The translations under genes were made by a program, and so were the position numbers. This document shows positions 51,728 through 62,914 of a stretch of 64,000 nucleotides of DNA, piece after piece (position 1 is the first letter of the stretch; the number at the start of each line of letters is the position of its first letter). Location: positions 29,756,851 through 29,820,850 of the forward strand of contig OU862909.1 in NCBI GenBank assembly GCA_917880885.1, given 5' to 3'. Source of the DNA: Limnephilus marmoratus (taxonomy: Eukaryota > Arthropoda > Insecta > Trichoptera > Limnephilidae). A model generated the notes under the pieces. That model saw only the letters and a list, made by a program, of their open reading frames with translations, made no database searches and was not told where the DNA came from.

Positions 51728-51886
51728 TAACATAAAACAGGTAACTAAAGGACATGCGTTTAATATTAATTATAGAACTTTCCTAAATAGAATTACCTAT
51801 AATATTTGATATTATAGGTAATTCTATTTAGGAAAGTTCTATAATTAATATTAAACGCATGTCCTTTAGTTACCTGTTTTATGTTA
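51728..51886. repeat. perfect palindrome with 78-bp arms
   Basis: Arms 51,728-51,805 and 51,809-51,886 are exact reverse complements around TTG. AT-rich, no coding. Confidence 0.9.
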
Positions 51887-51889
51887 TAT

Positions 51890-52655
51890 ATAATATCCAA
51901 TATTATTTGAAACTATGAAATGAGTGAGTTTCATTTCAATTCATTCCACTGAGTTTTAAGCTGATGCTTTTATAGCACAAATCCATATAATTTTAACTGT
52001 TAATTTTCAAATAGGTTTTACGTGCAATTTATGCCTGAATTGTATTTTAATACAATTTTGCTCTTTAATCTAGATTTACTCCACTTCATAAAATATAATG
52101 AATCATTGAGCCAAATAATTACACACAAGAAAATCTAGAGTATTAATAAATAAAATTATTTCTGTTTTGTGGTTCGCGCTTTGATTTTTTTTAAATTCCA
52201 AAGAGTTTTAGCTACCAGTAACAATTCATCGAAGGAAGAAAGGAACTCTACAATATTACTGCAACCTACTTTTCCACACTTAACAGAGCAACCGTTAGCT
52301 AATACCCTAAGCCAGCCTGACTGAGCAAACTGTGCCATTAAAAGTTATTAAAATAATAATTTTTAAAGCGGAAGTAATTCAAATTTTACTTTCTGTTTAT
52401 AATGCCTATCTATTATTGTTAATATAAAGATTCTCCCACTAGTTGTTTACATAAATTTAAAAAAAAAGTTTGTTTCCTACCAAGATCATTACTTACTTTT
52501 AATGCCTTTTATATTTAATACTCTAGAACTTTTATCCATTTTTTCAGATTGAGTATTTTTTAAATTTTTAATTAAAATTATGACACGAAATAAGTTTGCT
52601 GTGTTTGAAGAAACTATTGTTGGTTTTTCTAAACTTTTTACTTATTAGTTATTAC
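51890..52655. other. no gene recognised
   Basis: AT-rich with one 60-codon open frame on the minus strand that has no known domain. Confidence 0.4.
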
Positions 52656-52659
52656 TTTT

Positions 52660-53010
52660 TAAACGACTTCAAAAAGGAGGAGATTCTCAATCCGACTGTA
52701 TTTTTATTTTTTAAATTTTTTTTTTATGATTGTTACCTCAGAACTTTCGACTGGGTGAACTGATATTGATGATTCTTTTTTATTTGAAAGCTGGCGCTTC
52801 CCGTGTGGTCCCATTTTAATTTGGTCAGGTTCTGACAATGATATCCATGAGAAAATCATAAGTATGTGCGCGACAAATGGACGAATAACTCAACATCACG
52901 CCAACCGATTTCAATGATTCTTTTTTTATTGGAAAGGATGTACTTCAAGGGTAGATTGATAAGAGTTCTGTTAGGTTCTGATTATGGGATACATGACAAA
53001 GCAACGGAGC
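52660..53010. repeat. interspersed repeat, lepidopteran-like
   Basis: AACGACTTCAAAAAGGAGGA, TTACCTCAGAACTTTCGACT, GCTTCCCGTGTGGTCCCATT and TTTGGTCAGGTTCTGACAAT occur in an order I associate with a widespread repeat in moth and butterfly genomes. Class unknown to me. This rests on memory, not on a search. Confidence 0.4.
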
Positions 53011-53139
53011 TCTACTATTCTTAGGAGCAAATTAACGATACTCGGCGGAATCTTTTATAGGCTGATACGTTTTTAGATTTTCACGGCCAAAAGTATTTTC
53101 GTTATTTGTTTTTGGGGTGTTATGCCGTGTTGCGCTACC

Positions 53140-53215
53140 TCCTTTTTTAGCCAAGGTTTCGGACAGCGTTGCAGTGTCCATCATCAGGGCGGATCCGACA
53201 GGTCCGGTAGATATA
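53140..53215 (-). mobile_element. Penelope-like end with hammerhead-like core
   Basis: The minus strand has CTGATGA, a GGAC..GTCC stem and GAAA, then CCTTGGCTAAA (53,190-53,149). It matches 17,345-17,394, including the CTTTTTTAGCCAA flank and GGATCCG/TCCGGTAGAT on the other side. No coding adjacent is convincing. Confidence 0.5.
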
Positions 53216-53344
53216 GACTACCCAGATCTTTGAGTCACCCATAGTAACGCCGTTATGGTCAAGTAATGTCTGTCTCATACGAGCAGCACGTTTAGTGGGT
53301 CTACCCATATGCAGACAAATTAGTTAGTGTACTTCAGATTCACT

Positions 53345-53818
53345 AAAAATCAAAAAATAAACAAAAATTTTAACAAAACAAAAAAACGACATCAAAAAAT
53401 GCACTAAAAAGTAAAAAAATAATATCGTATTCTTCTAAAACTTGATAATCAACTTACTTTTTCTACTCATCAATATGTAGGTACGATTGTTATTTTTGGA
53501 GTCGGTATCAGCCAAGGTACCCGGCCCGGCGTTTTCACTTGACAGCTCCCCTCCCGCCGCGGCCCCGCTCTCGCCTCGTCAATTCGCGCGTGCGCCACAA
53601 GCACATCTCACCTATAACTATGTATGTAGTTAGATAAGTTGTAGTTACAACTGGCTGACACCGACTCCAAAAATAACAATCGTACCTACATATTGATGAG
53701 TAGAAAAAGTAAGTTGATATTAAGTTGTAGAAGAATACGAAATTATTTTTTACTTTTTAGTGCATTTTTCGAAGTCGTTTTTTTGTTAAAATTTTTATTT
53801 ATTATCTTTTAATTTTTA
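53345..53818. mobile_element. foldback element with a GC-rich loop
   Basis: Inverted arms of about 165 bp (53,345-53,514 and 53,652-53,818) are roughly 90% identical, with GGAGTCGGT(A/G)TCAGCCA at the inner edge. The 137-bp loop is GC-rich (CCCGCCGCGGCCCC) in an otherwise AT-rich setting. No coding. Confidence 0.8.
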
Positions 53819-53865
53819 CGTTACATTTTACTTAACATTTTTATACTATTACATTCTTTAAGCCG

Positions 53866-53929
53866 TTGTCTTATTAATTATGTTAATGGCATAGGTATGT
53901 AGTGCCATTAACATAAATTAATAAGACAA
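53866..53929. repeat. short hairpin, ~26-bp arms
   Basis: TTGTCTTATTAATTATGTTA and GGCA face their complements across an 11-nt loop with one single-base indel. It starts about 50 bp after the foldback element. Confidence 0.7.
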
Positions 53930-53934
53930 TTAAT

Positions 53935-54515
53935 TCAAACAAAAAATTATACAAATAGTCAAAAAAAGGAAATTTTAAAAGAATTACATTTTTTTCAATT
54001 AATCTGAAATAATATATTTAAATTCCTAAATAATTCCTAATAGAATACCAAAATATTGAAAAAAAAAAATTGAATTATAATGTTGAAATAAATGCCACTT
54101 TTTCACATTTTTGAAAAAAGCATTTTTGCAAACACAAAGTAAAAATATTTTTAAATTCCTCTTACTACTTACTATCTTACCCATTTACATTGTTCATTAA
54201 GGAGAAAAATGAATAATTAAAATAAATAATACATGGAAGTAATTTGTAAACACAACATGCTAATACTAATTAATGTATTCAAGTAAGATTATTTTGCTAT
54301 GCAAATAATATTAAAGATATTATTTTCAGAATCATTCAATTATGTACGCAAAGAAGTACCTAATACCTGTTTTTGTCGGATTGAAATAATGTTTTCAAAG
54401 ACATTATTTCCTTTGGCATTTAAAAAAAAATTCTGCTAACCTTTGATGAAAATAATGATCAAGTTAATGTACAAAGGACAAATTCTGCAGTCCGATGTTT
54501 CGTATTTTTTTTATT
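53935..54515. other. no gene recognised
   Basis: Very AT-rich. Nothing supported. Confidence 0.4.
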
Positions 54516-54940
54516 TTTATTAATAATTTTTTTTTGGTTACATACATAAAAATATTACAAAAAAACATTTCTTTTGATAAGAAGTAAAAAAAAAAAAAAA
54601 AAAAAAATATGTAGCTTAACGATAAACAATAATACAATTTAACAACAACAAAAAAGATATTACAATATTATACATATATGTATGGTAACAAAAAAAGTCC
54701 CACATAGGCATCGCCAGTTCGTGGGTATACTTAAGTTTTTTTTTAATGCAGTTAAGATACAACATAGGAAATTAAACTTTAAATTAGTAAATTGAAACAT
54801 AATTATGTTTTAACATATTTATAGAACAAATAATTCCGTATTTAAAAAACAAAAGTTAAGAAAAAAAAAATATATATATATGAAAAACAAAAAAGGTTAA
54901 ATAAAAATTAGGGATTTGTAAAGTTACAACAGGTAAGATG

Positions 54941-55903
54941 TTATAGCAGGTAGGTTTTTGTGTCATTTGTAGTTATCCAAGTCTTTATTAATTTTTTGTA
55001 TATGCTGTAAGAGGATACGTTTTTAGATTTAATTTCTATAGTCTGATGCAGTGCATTATAGATTTTTGGTGCAATGAAAAAAACATGTCTTTGCGCAAGC
55101 CTAGTTTTGCAAAGGGGAACCTCAAATGCATTATTTACTCTACTTCTGGAGCGTTTTTCGTTTTTTGTAAAATATACATTTCGTGAAAATATATATTTCA
55201 GACATTGCATACAGTAGATTTTTCTTATATCTAAGAGTTCAGCTTCTTGGAATAATTGCAAGGAGGGGTAGGTAACATCTTTATGCAACATTATTTTTAT
55301 TATTAATTTTTGAGTAATTTCTAGTTGCTTAATATGGGTATCATAAATACCCCCCCATCCAATTATTCCATAAGATATTGATGATTGCACCAATGCATGA
55401 TATACCAGTTTCATTCTTTTAATATCAACTATTTTATTTAATCGTTTAAAAATGTAAGTCAAATACCTAAGTTTATTTACAAGGTTTTCTACGTGATTTG
55501 TCCATTTTAGTTGGCTGTCTATAATAATTCCTAGGTATTTAACTGTGTTCCCCGAATTCATTTCTATACAGTTAGCACACAAAACAGGGTTGCAAGAATT
55601 GTTGTGAAACCTTATATTTAGGTGAGTTAAGGGTGCCGCCCTTTTGGTATTATAGAATGGAATATACATAGTTTTTTCACAGTTCAAAGTTAGGAGGTTT
55701 TGGTTTAGCCATTCTTTGACAATGGATGTGCACTTATTTGCGTTTTCAGAGACTTCTTTCCATGATTTACCATGGACTGTGATAGCAGTATCATAAGCAT
55801 ACGAGAATAGTTTTCCCGGAATACTGATATTACACAGGTCATTGATATAAATTAGGAACAATAATGGACCGATAACTGTACCTTGTGGAACCCCATGTCT
55901 CAC
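54941..55903 (-). pseudogene. CR1-like ORF2, RT second half and tail
   Basis: HGVPQGTVIGPLLFLIYIND is followed by LFSYAYDTAITVHG, where the catalytic FADD box reads YAYD: the first Asp is Tyr, which should abolish polymerisation. The YLG motif (VKYLGIIIDSQLKW) and C-terminal domain continue to the stop. Upstream RT motifs are in other frames across a break at 55,903-56,172, where FDT/LFDLIKNIYTNLDL-type sequence is disturbed. Confidence 0.75.
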
Positions 55904-56171
55904 ATACTCTGGTTTACTAATATTATCACCAATTTTTGTACATTGTCTGCGATCAAGTAAATAATTTGTTAATAGTGACAGACAATTATTTTTAATTCCA
56001 ATATTATTTAGTTTTCTAATCAGTTTATTATGATTAACGGTATCAAATTCATATTTAAGTCAAGATTGGTGTATATATTTTTTATTAGATTAAATAAAGC
56101 GTCATCTGTACTAAGACCTTTTCTGAAACCGTATTGATTTGGGGACAAAAGCGCATTTGATTCTAGAAACT

Positions 56172-56513
56172 CTAGTACTTGTATTTTAATAATTTTACTA
56201 ATATCTTCGCTAGTTGGGATATTAGCGATATTGGTCTGTAATTGTCAAGTTTAGAGATTGATCCAGATTTATGTATTGGTACAATATTGGAGAATTTAAA
56301 TGCGTCTGGGAAAACGTTTTTTTCAAAACAGGAATTAAAAATGTGTTGCAAGGGCTTCGAAATGTGTTTAATAGATTTGATAGCGATGGCGCTTAATTCA
56401 TCTGGACCATTGGCTGTATCTGTGTTAAGATTGTCAATGTGTTTTATTATTTCAGATTCGGTAATACGTTTAAATTGGGTTAAATTGGGACTATTTTCAG
56501 AGTGTTCGTCCAT
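56172..56513 (-). pseudogene. CR1-like ORF2, RT first motifs
   Basis: The 113-codon frame contains IDNLNTDTANGPDELSAIAI (RT motif 0/1 region) and NIVPIHKSGSISKLDNYRPI SL-type sequence (motif 2). It is followed by a frame change toward the FRKGLSTDDALFN-type block near 56,110. Between 56,513 and 56,800 the linker to the endonuclease is readable in another frame only. Confidence 0.7.
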
Positions 56514-56799
56514 TTGAGTGTATTGATGAATATGGTTTTGAAATGAGGGATTGTTATTTATTATATCTGAAGCAAAATTTGTAAAAAAATCATTGAATTT
56601 ATTTGCAATATTTCTTATATCCGTTATGACTATTTTATAATCTGTAACAATTTTTTCAGGGAATGTTTTTGCTTTATGTTTTCTATTAGTTATTTCATTT
56701 ATGACTTGCCAGGTTTTTTTAGAATCATTATCAGCTGTTTGTAATTGTTTAGTATAATACTCTTGTTTACATTTTTTTATAAGAATATTGAAAAAATTT

Positions 56800-57876
56800 C
56801 TATAAATGATGTATTACAATAACATGCATACAATAATTCTCATGATTTTTGTAAATTTTGTACAGTTTGTTCCTGTGTTGGCTTGCAATTATCAAACCAC
56901 GCGTGATCCATGGTTTAATTTTTTTATGTTTGCTTCTAGGTATTTGTGTTGGTTCAAGACTATTCTTGATATTATCATTTAATATTGAATAGAAGGTGTA
57001 TAGTGATTGATTTGGGTCATCATTGGTTAAAACTGAGTTCCAAGTTTCTTTTTTTAAAAAACTGTTTAGGGTTTGATAGTTAATTTTATTTTTTCCCACT
57101 TGTTGGGCTTTAGTTGTATGATGATACTTTAAGGTACTGTGACCGAAAAAAGTTGGGAAATGATCGGTTATATCAATTTTTAGGACAGCTGATTTGGGAA
57201 TACAATTTTTATTGGTTTTAAGAAATATGTGATCAAGACAAGAACCGTATCTGGTAGGGCTATTTATATAAGATAGATATCCTTCGCTGTATATAACATT
57301 TAGATATTCATTTGCAATTGGGCTCAGGATAGAATGTTCTATATTAATATTTATATCCCCTACGATAAATGAAAAATCTGATTGGTTGCAATTATTTTCG
57401 TTTATTAAATATTTTAATTCTGTGATAAAAGATTTAGAATCTAAAGAAGGGGAGCGATAAACAGCAATTATAGAGTATTTTTTATTGTTTAGCTTGAATG
57501 ATAAATGTATGGCATTAGAAAACTTAAATTTTGGGATGTTTATTATTACATCAGTTATTTTATGTGCACTATAGAAAATCGTTAGACCGTCATGCGAAGT
57601 ATGTTTTGAAGGAAGTGAGTAAGTCTTATAATCAGAGATGGAGTAAGGGATTAGTTCACGCATTTGCGTTTCCGTAAGTATAATAACATTTGGTTTAAAT
57701 CCTAGAGAGTTGAGGAAAATACAAAATTCATAAAAATGTTTATGAATACTGCGGATGTTTAAATTTATTATGTTGAAGTCAGTATTTCCTTCATTTATGT
57801 AGTTATTTAGATCTGTAGTATCTTCACATACCTTTGTGTCTGTTAACGTAAAATCATCAGTGAGATCCATTTTCAC
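56800..57876 (-). pseudogene. CR1-like ORF2, AP endonuclease
   Basis: Catalytic positions are all visible: INLNIRS (N40), ILTETQ (E69), AVYRSP (138-143), IVGDININ (D174), SCLDHI (D215, H216) and ITDHF (D238, H239). KPWITRGLI and HRNKLYKIY follow as in the 29.3-30.7-kb copy. The frame ends at 56,800 by a frameshift, not at a natural stop. The domain itself would be complete if translated, but the fused RT is broken. Confidence 0.75.
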
Positions 57877-57917
57877 AGATTATAAAATTTCTTCCTTTTT
57901 CTTGTCCCAGTATGTGA

Positions 57918-58420
57918 TTAATGCAATGGTATGTCGTTTGCATCTTTTATGCGTATTATAGGCGAGTCGTCGCCCTTTCTAAGTAAAATTTGTCCGTCCT
58001 TCGTCCAAACATGTTTGTATCCAAATGCTTTTGTTGATTTGGCTAACCATAGGAGATGTTTGTTTGCTGGCGTTAATTTTTCATTGATGAAGATTTTCTG
58101 TGTTGACTCCGAGTACTTCATTTCTTGAGGGGTAAGTATTCCTTTAATTTTTTTTTGTTTAATTACCTTATCTTTTGTCTCCTTTGAATTGAATTGGATG
58201 GAAATAGTCCGCTTGGCCGGATTGTTATAGTAGTTTACCAAAGAATTATTTTTTAATAGGTCGCTGCAGTCAAGGGCCGACATCAGTAGTTCAATGGGTT
58301 TTCGTACATTATCATTTTTCTGTACTTCGATTCCTTGTGTTTCGATAAAATTTATTTTTAATTTATCGTATGTTTCTACAACTTACGCGTTGGATTTTTC
58401 CGGGCAACCCCCGTTATAAG
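57918..58420 (-). pseudogene. CR1-like ORF1, C-terminal half
   Basis: The main frame (57,918-58,283) reads KIFINEKLTPANKHLLWLAK and YKHVWTKDGQILLRKGDDSP, the FP-type C-terminal domain also seen in ORF1 at 31,170-32,201. The same frame continues open to about 58,383 (VVETYDKLKINFIET), where a stop interrupts it. PEKSN just beyond belongs to the same conserved block. The N-terminal finger region is missing. Confidence 0.65.
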
Positions 58421-58424
58421 GGTT

Positions 58425-59100
58425 TGAGATTTGATTTTCAATTGGGGATGCGAATGAATTCTTGGAAGAGTAAAATGCTTTCCACTAAAATGTTAATCCC
58501 TTTTTATTCTAAACTAAACCTATTATTATCGAACAATATAATTTCGAAAGTGAGATCGTAAAATTCTATTAATGGGTCAGTTGTGTCACAGAATTTAACG
58601 GACATGGGTTAGTTGTTTCGCAGAATTTGAAAAATTCATCATACTTCAATTAATTTGTAAGTGCTTTTCAAGTTCTGTTATTATTTCATTATGGGCCAAT
58701 TGTTTCACAGAACAAGAATAATAACAGAACACGGATATAGCTTTCTCTGAACTTGAATATTAACTTTGAAATTTGATGAATTATTCAAAACAATCGGCCC
58801 TCATTGTGCGTTCTTAACAAAAAAAAAACCAACGAAAAACATAATATTCTTCATTATCATTATATTTTCAGTACATAATATATTCAATTTTTGTCACCGT
58901 TTTTATGATAGTTGGTAGTGTAATGGTCAGCAAAGTTAGCTGCCTTCCAAGAAGATAATAATTGTGCCATGATGAAAATGTCTTGGAAACCACAAAGTTG
59001 GTACGTGATTTTTATTAATTTAAGTCTAGACAAAAATCTAGGGTTATACGAGTACGTTTTTCACATCAATTCCACACAAGACGCTAGAAGAAGAAACTAC
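58425..59100. other. no gene; short inverted and direct repeats
   Basis: GGGTCAGTTGTGTCACAGAA, GGGTTAGTTGTTTCGCAGAA and GGGCCAATTGTTTCACAGAA recur at 58,574, 58,605 and 58,692. An inverted repeat (GTTCTGTTATTATT and complement) spans 58,673-58,740. Possibly an old MITE. Confidence 0.45.
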
Positions 59101-59104
59101 AGGA

Positions 59105-59480
59105 AAATAGTTTCTCTTATGTCGTCTTTGGGGATGCTGTGTTGAGGGTCTTTTTTAGAAAAATAAGAAGAAGTAATTCTGGGAACGAAAAGCGTATGAG
59201 GGGCGGGTTGGTATCTGGGAGTGAATGTGTCCAGGAGTGATGCATGAATCCATCTCTTCCACTGCGGTCCAAGACGATGGGTCGACAGAGTCCGACTGGA
59301 GAGGTCAAAGGGTCTCCCTCAACTGGCCTCTTCCGATCCGACATGCCCCGCAGTTGTTGGGCAGACGCATCTACTGCCAAAATCAGAAGAAACCTCACCC
59401 CTTGAATCCGGGCGTCACCAACGTCACCAAATGTAGCGAACCATTATTATGGCGTACGGCAGAGGTGTTAGTTATCTAAC
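59105..59480 (-). mobile_element. family A repeat, copy 5, inverted
   Basis: Reverse-complement copy: GTCGTCTTTGGGGATGCTGTG at the left corresponds to the terminal hairpin region, and TGGTGACG.. to AACCATTATTATGG at the right to the start. The conserved frame (59,398-59,117) begins MRFLLILAVDASAQQLRG, similar to copies 1 and 3. Confidence 0.65.
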
Positions 59481-59484
59481 TAAT

Positions 59485-61000
59485 GGTATAGCAAGTGTAG
59501 GTCAAATATCAAAATCTGTCCTCTTAGACATAATATATATTATTTTTGTGATGCGAATCAGAGGGAAACCTTTTTACACAAGTTGTGGAAATTGATGGAA
59601 TTGCTGGGAGCTAATTTTAATTTTTTTTCAAAAGAAAGAACCCGACAATATTTAAAAATCCCCTACTACCACAACAGAAGCAAAAATGTTGCTTGTGTCA
59701 TGATGGAGGACTTAGCCAGCCGATGAATGGAACACGCGACGCCCGGGTATTAATTTGAAGTATTGTTTGTAGAGTACAACTAATAATTTAAAGCAAATAT
59801 TCAATTAAGTTAGTGCAAATACCGTAAATCAATATTTTCAAGGAAATTATGGAGGACCACTCTAGGCAGCCGGTGCCCATTGCTAACGAGCATTATACTA
59901 CAGACAGGGCTTTTCTAGGTCTCTAGCCAACACACAGGGACCCACACGTAGCTAGAATCTCGGTAAATGGTCAGAGAAGCTGTCAGCCAACCGCTACCGC
60001 AGAATGTGTGAGTGTCTAGATTCTAGATAATCTGTAGTAAGTATACTCAGGAGGCAGCCCTCGGCAAGCCACAAGACCAGAAATACCACTAATTCAGCTT
60101 TTTGATTTGAATCTTAATATATCTCTCAAAATGATTATTTTACAATGATTTCTATTCATATTCACCTGTTAAAAATGGCTGACCAGGTAATATTACCGTT
60201 AAGAGAAATGTCATGTTGCTTTTTTTAAACGAAAGCAGCTTTTTAAAAATACCGGAGACCGTTTTTACGGCATTATTTCCAGCCATGCGTAATCCACTTA
60301 GCTACAATATCAAGTGCTGTGAACACTTTGGAGACTTAAACTGTTGCTATTGCTGTTCGTTTGTCACGCTAAAACTCTAGAACGGCTGGGCCGATTTAGC
60401 CAATTTTGGTTTTGAAATGTTTGTCGTAGTCCAGGGAAGGTTTAAACGGTGAGAAAATTGCGGGGAAGATAGTAAAAACAACAATTTCATTTTCCCGTAC
60501 AAACTGTTCTACCTAATTTCATGTCAATCATTTGACGTTCGTCCCTTCGTTATGGTACACTCGGGTCCACTCGAATTGAAGCACGTATTAAATTATGGGT
60601 TTTGAATCGACAACATACGAGGCATATCCAGAAAGTAAGTGTACTGAATTTTTGGTCACCAGACAACTCAGAATGAAACCAACTCGGAAGCACCTCAGGA
60701 AGGTCATTAAGAGTTGTTAGCATCGGCGCTACTTGCGGCCAACGCCAAACCCAAAACCTGGAAAGGACATGCAATAAACAAGCCGGCGGCTAGCTCTGCA
60801 CAGCCGGCGCGAGCAAGGTCCCTCTTAAACCCAGGGCGAGTGTTTGTGGTTCGCTTGTAAATTCCTACTCCCCTTCCTTTCCTCAAAATCTCCAGGTCTC
60901 CTCCCTTGTTTATTGTTGCCTTCGTATGGCGCTGCGCGTTTCAAACCCGGTCCGCTATTTAACTAAAAATAAATCGGTTGAGAACCTTTTTTTTAAACAT
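59485..61000. other. no gene recognised
   Basis: 1.5 kb with higher GC near 60,650-60,960. GAGGCATATCCAGAAAGTAAG at 60,620 resembles a transposon end but has no partner here. The open frame at 60,550-60,774 has no recognised domain. Confidence 0.4.
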
Positions 61001-62914
61001 GTTTTTCGCATTTACGTGTTCGAGGAGTTAATCTCCGTCACAACAATCCATTTACCTGTCTTAATTTAAACTATATAAGTGATTAATTTCAACTTTATGT
61101 GACAAAGTGACGTTTCTTTGATTTAAGTTCTTAGTGTAAATATGTATTAAAACAACAGTTTGATAGGTTATAAGTACACACATAGATTTAATTAGTAATA
61201 TTAATTAGTGATATTGTGCGCAATTACGACATCAGAAGTTGTTTAGTGGATTTTTAACAAAAAGTGTGCCTAGGTACAAAGTAAATTCTCACCGTTTGAT
61301 AATGACATCACACGGTAATTATTCGAGCGATTCTGAGGATGAAGAGGATTCTAATCTAGAGAAATTGAAATCTTTGAGTCCTCAAGAATTGAAAATGATG
61401 GCTGCGCAAACAAAACGCCAAAACAAAAAAATGCGAGAAATGATGCAAACTCTGAAAGAATATGATCTACAATTAATTTTATTGGAACAGAAAAGTATAC
61501 TTTCAGTGAATGATCAGGCAATTCTTAATGGAATAAAGAAATCTAAGAAAAAATTGCTTAAATTAATTACAGAAATGACTGGGTCCATATCCTCTTTGGC
61601 TCTTCCTGAAACGCTTGTGTTGCCACGTTTAGATACTGACAATCCAATTCCCTCGAGTGTTACCTCTCTACATGATAGTGATTCTGAGGACGAAATTTTA
61701 CCAGCCCCTGGTACTTCTGCTACAGTGGTCACAATCGAACAGTCGCCTAACCAAGACAATAGAAAGAGGACGAGGTTCAGCGACTCACCACACGCGGAGC
61801 AAATTCGGATTGTCTCCTCTCTTGAACGATGTATGCAAATAGTAAAAATCGTGAACGACGGCACCAACAAAATGAAAAAATCAGACAAGTCAGAAATTAT
61901 GAAGATCGTGGACTCTTTGAGGTCTGATTTCACCTCGCTCGCTTTAGACTTGAATAGTGTAAAATCTCGAAGTGCCACTATTGATGAAATGATGAATGCA
62001 CAGGCTGAAATGTCTAATAAAGTTGATAAAATTATCGCTGCACAGGCATCTATACCGGGTGTAATGGATTCCGGTGTGACATCACAACCAGTGAGATCGT
62101 ACGCTGGAATTGTGGCTGGAGACCGATCCGCTAAATTGGTTTATGGTGGAGTTGAGCGACCGATAGTTCCTTTACAGCCCCAAAAAGGCAGAGGCCGCTG
62201 TCTGTGCTACTTGCAGACGTTTAAAAAAAAAAGATGATCACCCCACGGGTGATAGAAACTGTCCGGCACAGCGAGCCGCTATTGATATACAAGTCAGGAT
62301 GACCGATTATGGTCGTCCTTGATCCTCCTTTCAAGTTTAGGTATGTTATATATTTCTTTTTTTATTGTTTCTTATTGTGATCTTTCTGTGTATCACTTTT
62401 TTTATTTAAATTTAAATTTTGTGTGAAAAGAAATTTTTAGTTTTTTTATCTTATTTTTTCTTTTATTGTGATATCGCTGTGTATCATTCTAGTTATGTTG
62501 ATTTTGGTTGAGCAAAGTTCCTAGAACTTTATATATTTTGTATCGTCTACTCCACCTCAGTCTCTGTATCTTTCAGGTGACTTTACTTGTAATTTTAATA
62601 TTTTTACAGTTATTATTTTTCCATTGTTTTGAGTGATGGCATTGTTTTTTCTTATATTTTTCTGTAAAGTTTTATAAAATAATATTAATCATGTTCTCTG
62701 TATTTATCTCATGTTATGTTCATCATTCATTACACTAACCCATCACCTCATTTTCAGACTAACTCCTGTTTTACAGGGACATTTGAGGGTTTAGCTTCGT
62801 GCATTATAAGTAGCTTCGTTTATTAAAAAAAATTAGAGTCCTTGTGAGAGCCCTGAAGGAGTAACCATCTGTTACTTATACCAGGGCGGGAAAGCGGTTG
62901 GATTACCTCAAGGT
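61000..62914 (+). mobile_element. R1-clade LINE reduced to ORF1 and 3' end
   Basis: ORF1 (61,239-62,237) is followed directly by non-coding sequence ending GAAGGAGTAACCATCTGTTA, CTTATACCAGGGCGGG and GGATTACCTC. That 3' end matches the ORF2-bearing copy at 43,391-45,682 over ~120 bp. ORF2 is absent, so this is an internally deleted, non-autonomous form. The 5' limit is estimated. Confidence 0.6.
61239..62237 (+). CDS. R1-clade ORF1 (gag-like)
   Basis: 332 codons. The N-terminal part is acidic and Ser-rich (SSDSEDEEDSNLEKL, LHDSDSEDEI), with a coiled-coil-prone segment (residues ~45-110). The C-terminal part has PVRSYAGIVAGDRSAK, an SYAG motif common in ORF1 of R1-type and related insect LINEs. 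The usual CCHC knuckles near the end are not present: the frame runs out at GRGRCLCYLQTFKKKR, consistent with truncation by the internal deletion. An alternative start is the second Met (at about 61,302). No stop interrupts the rest. Its function would be to bind element RNA; the assignment rests on general features and the shared 3' end. Confidence 0.55.
   Translation: MFSGFLTKSVPRYKVNSHRLIMTSHGNYSSDSEDEEDSNLEKLKSLSPQELKMMAAQTKRQNKKMREMMQTLKEYDLQLILLEQKSILSVNDQAILNGIKKSKKKLLKLITEMTGSISSLALPETLVLPRLDTDNPIPSSVTSLHDSDSEDEILPAPGTSATVVTIEQSPNQDNRKRTRFSDSPHAEQIRIVSSLERCMQIVKIVNDGTNKMKKSDKSEIMKIVDSLRSDFTSLALDLNSVKSRSATIDEMMNAQAEMSNKVDKIIAAQASIPGVMDSGVTSQPVRSYAGIVAGDRSAKLVYGGVERPIVPLQPQKGRGRCLCYLQTFKKKR

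Larger units (their letters stand above)
54520..58420 (-). mobile_element. second CR1-like LINE, decayed
   Basis: On the minus strand: ORF1 3' part (58,420-57,918), endonuclease (57,876-56,800), RT in pieces (56,513-54,941) and a 3' UTR to about 54,520. Same gene order as the element at 26.7-32.4 kb but from a different, diverged family. Frame breaks occur in each ORF and the 5' end is missing. Confidence 0.75.

Noticed and set aside
53140..53300. Minus-strand frame MGRPTKRAARMRQTLLDHNG as Penelope coding sequence
   Set aside because: It does not match GIY-YIG or RT blocks and ends inside the hammerhead-like core.
60620..60780. Mariner-like end at GGCATATCCAGAAAGTAAG
   Set aside because: No opposite terminus or transposase residues could be found, so not called as an element.
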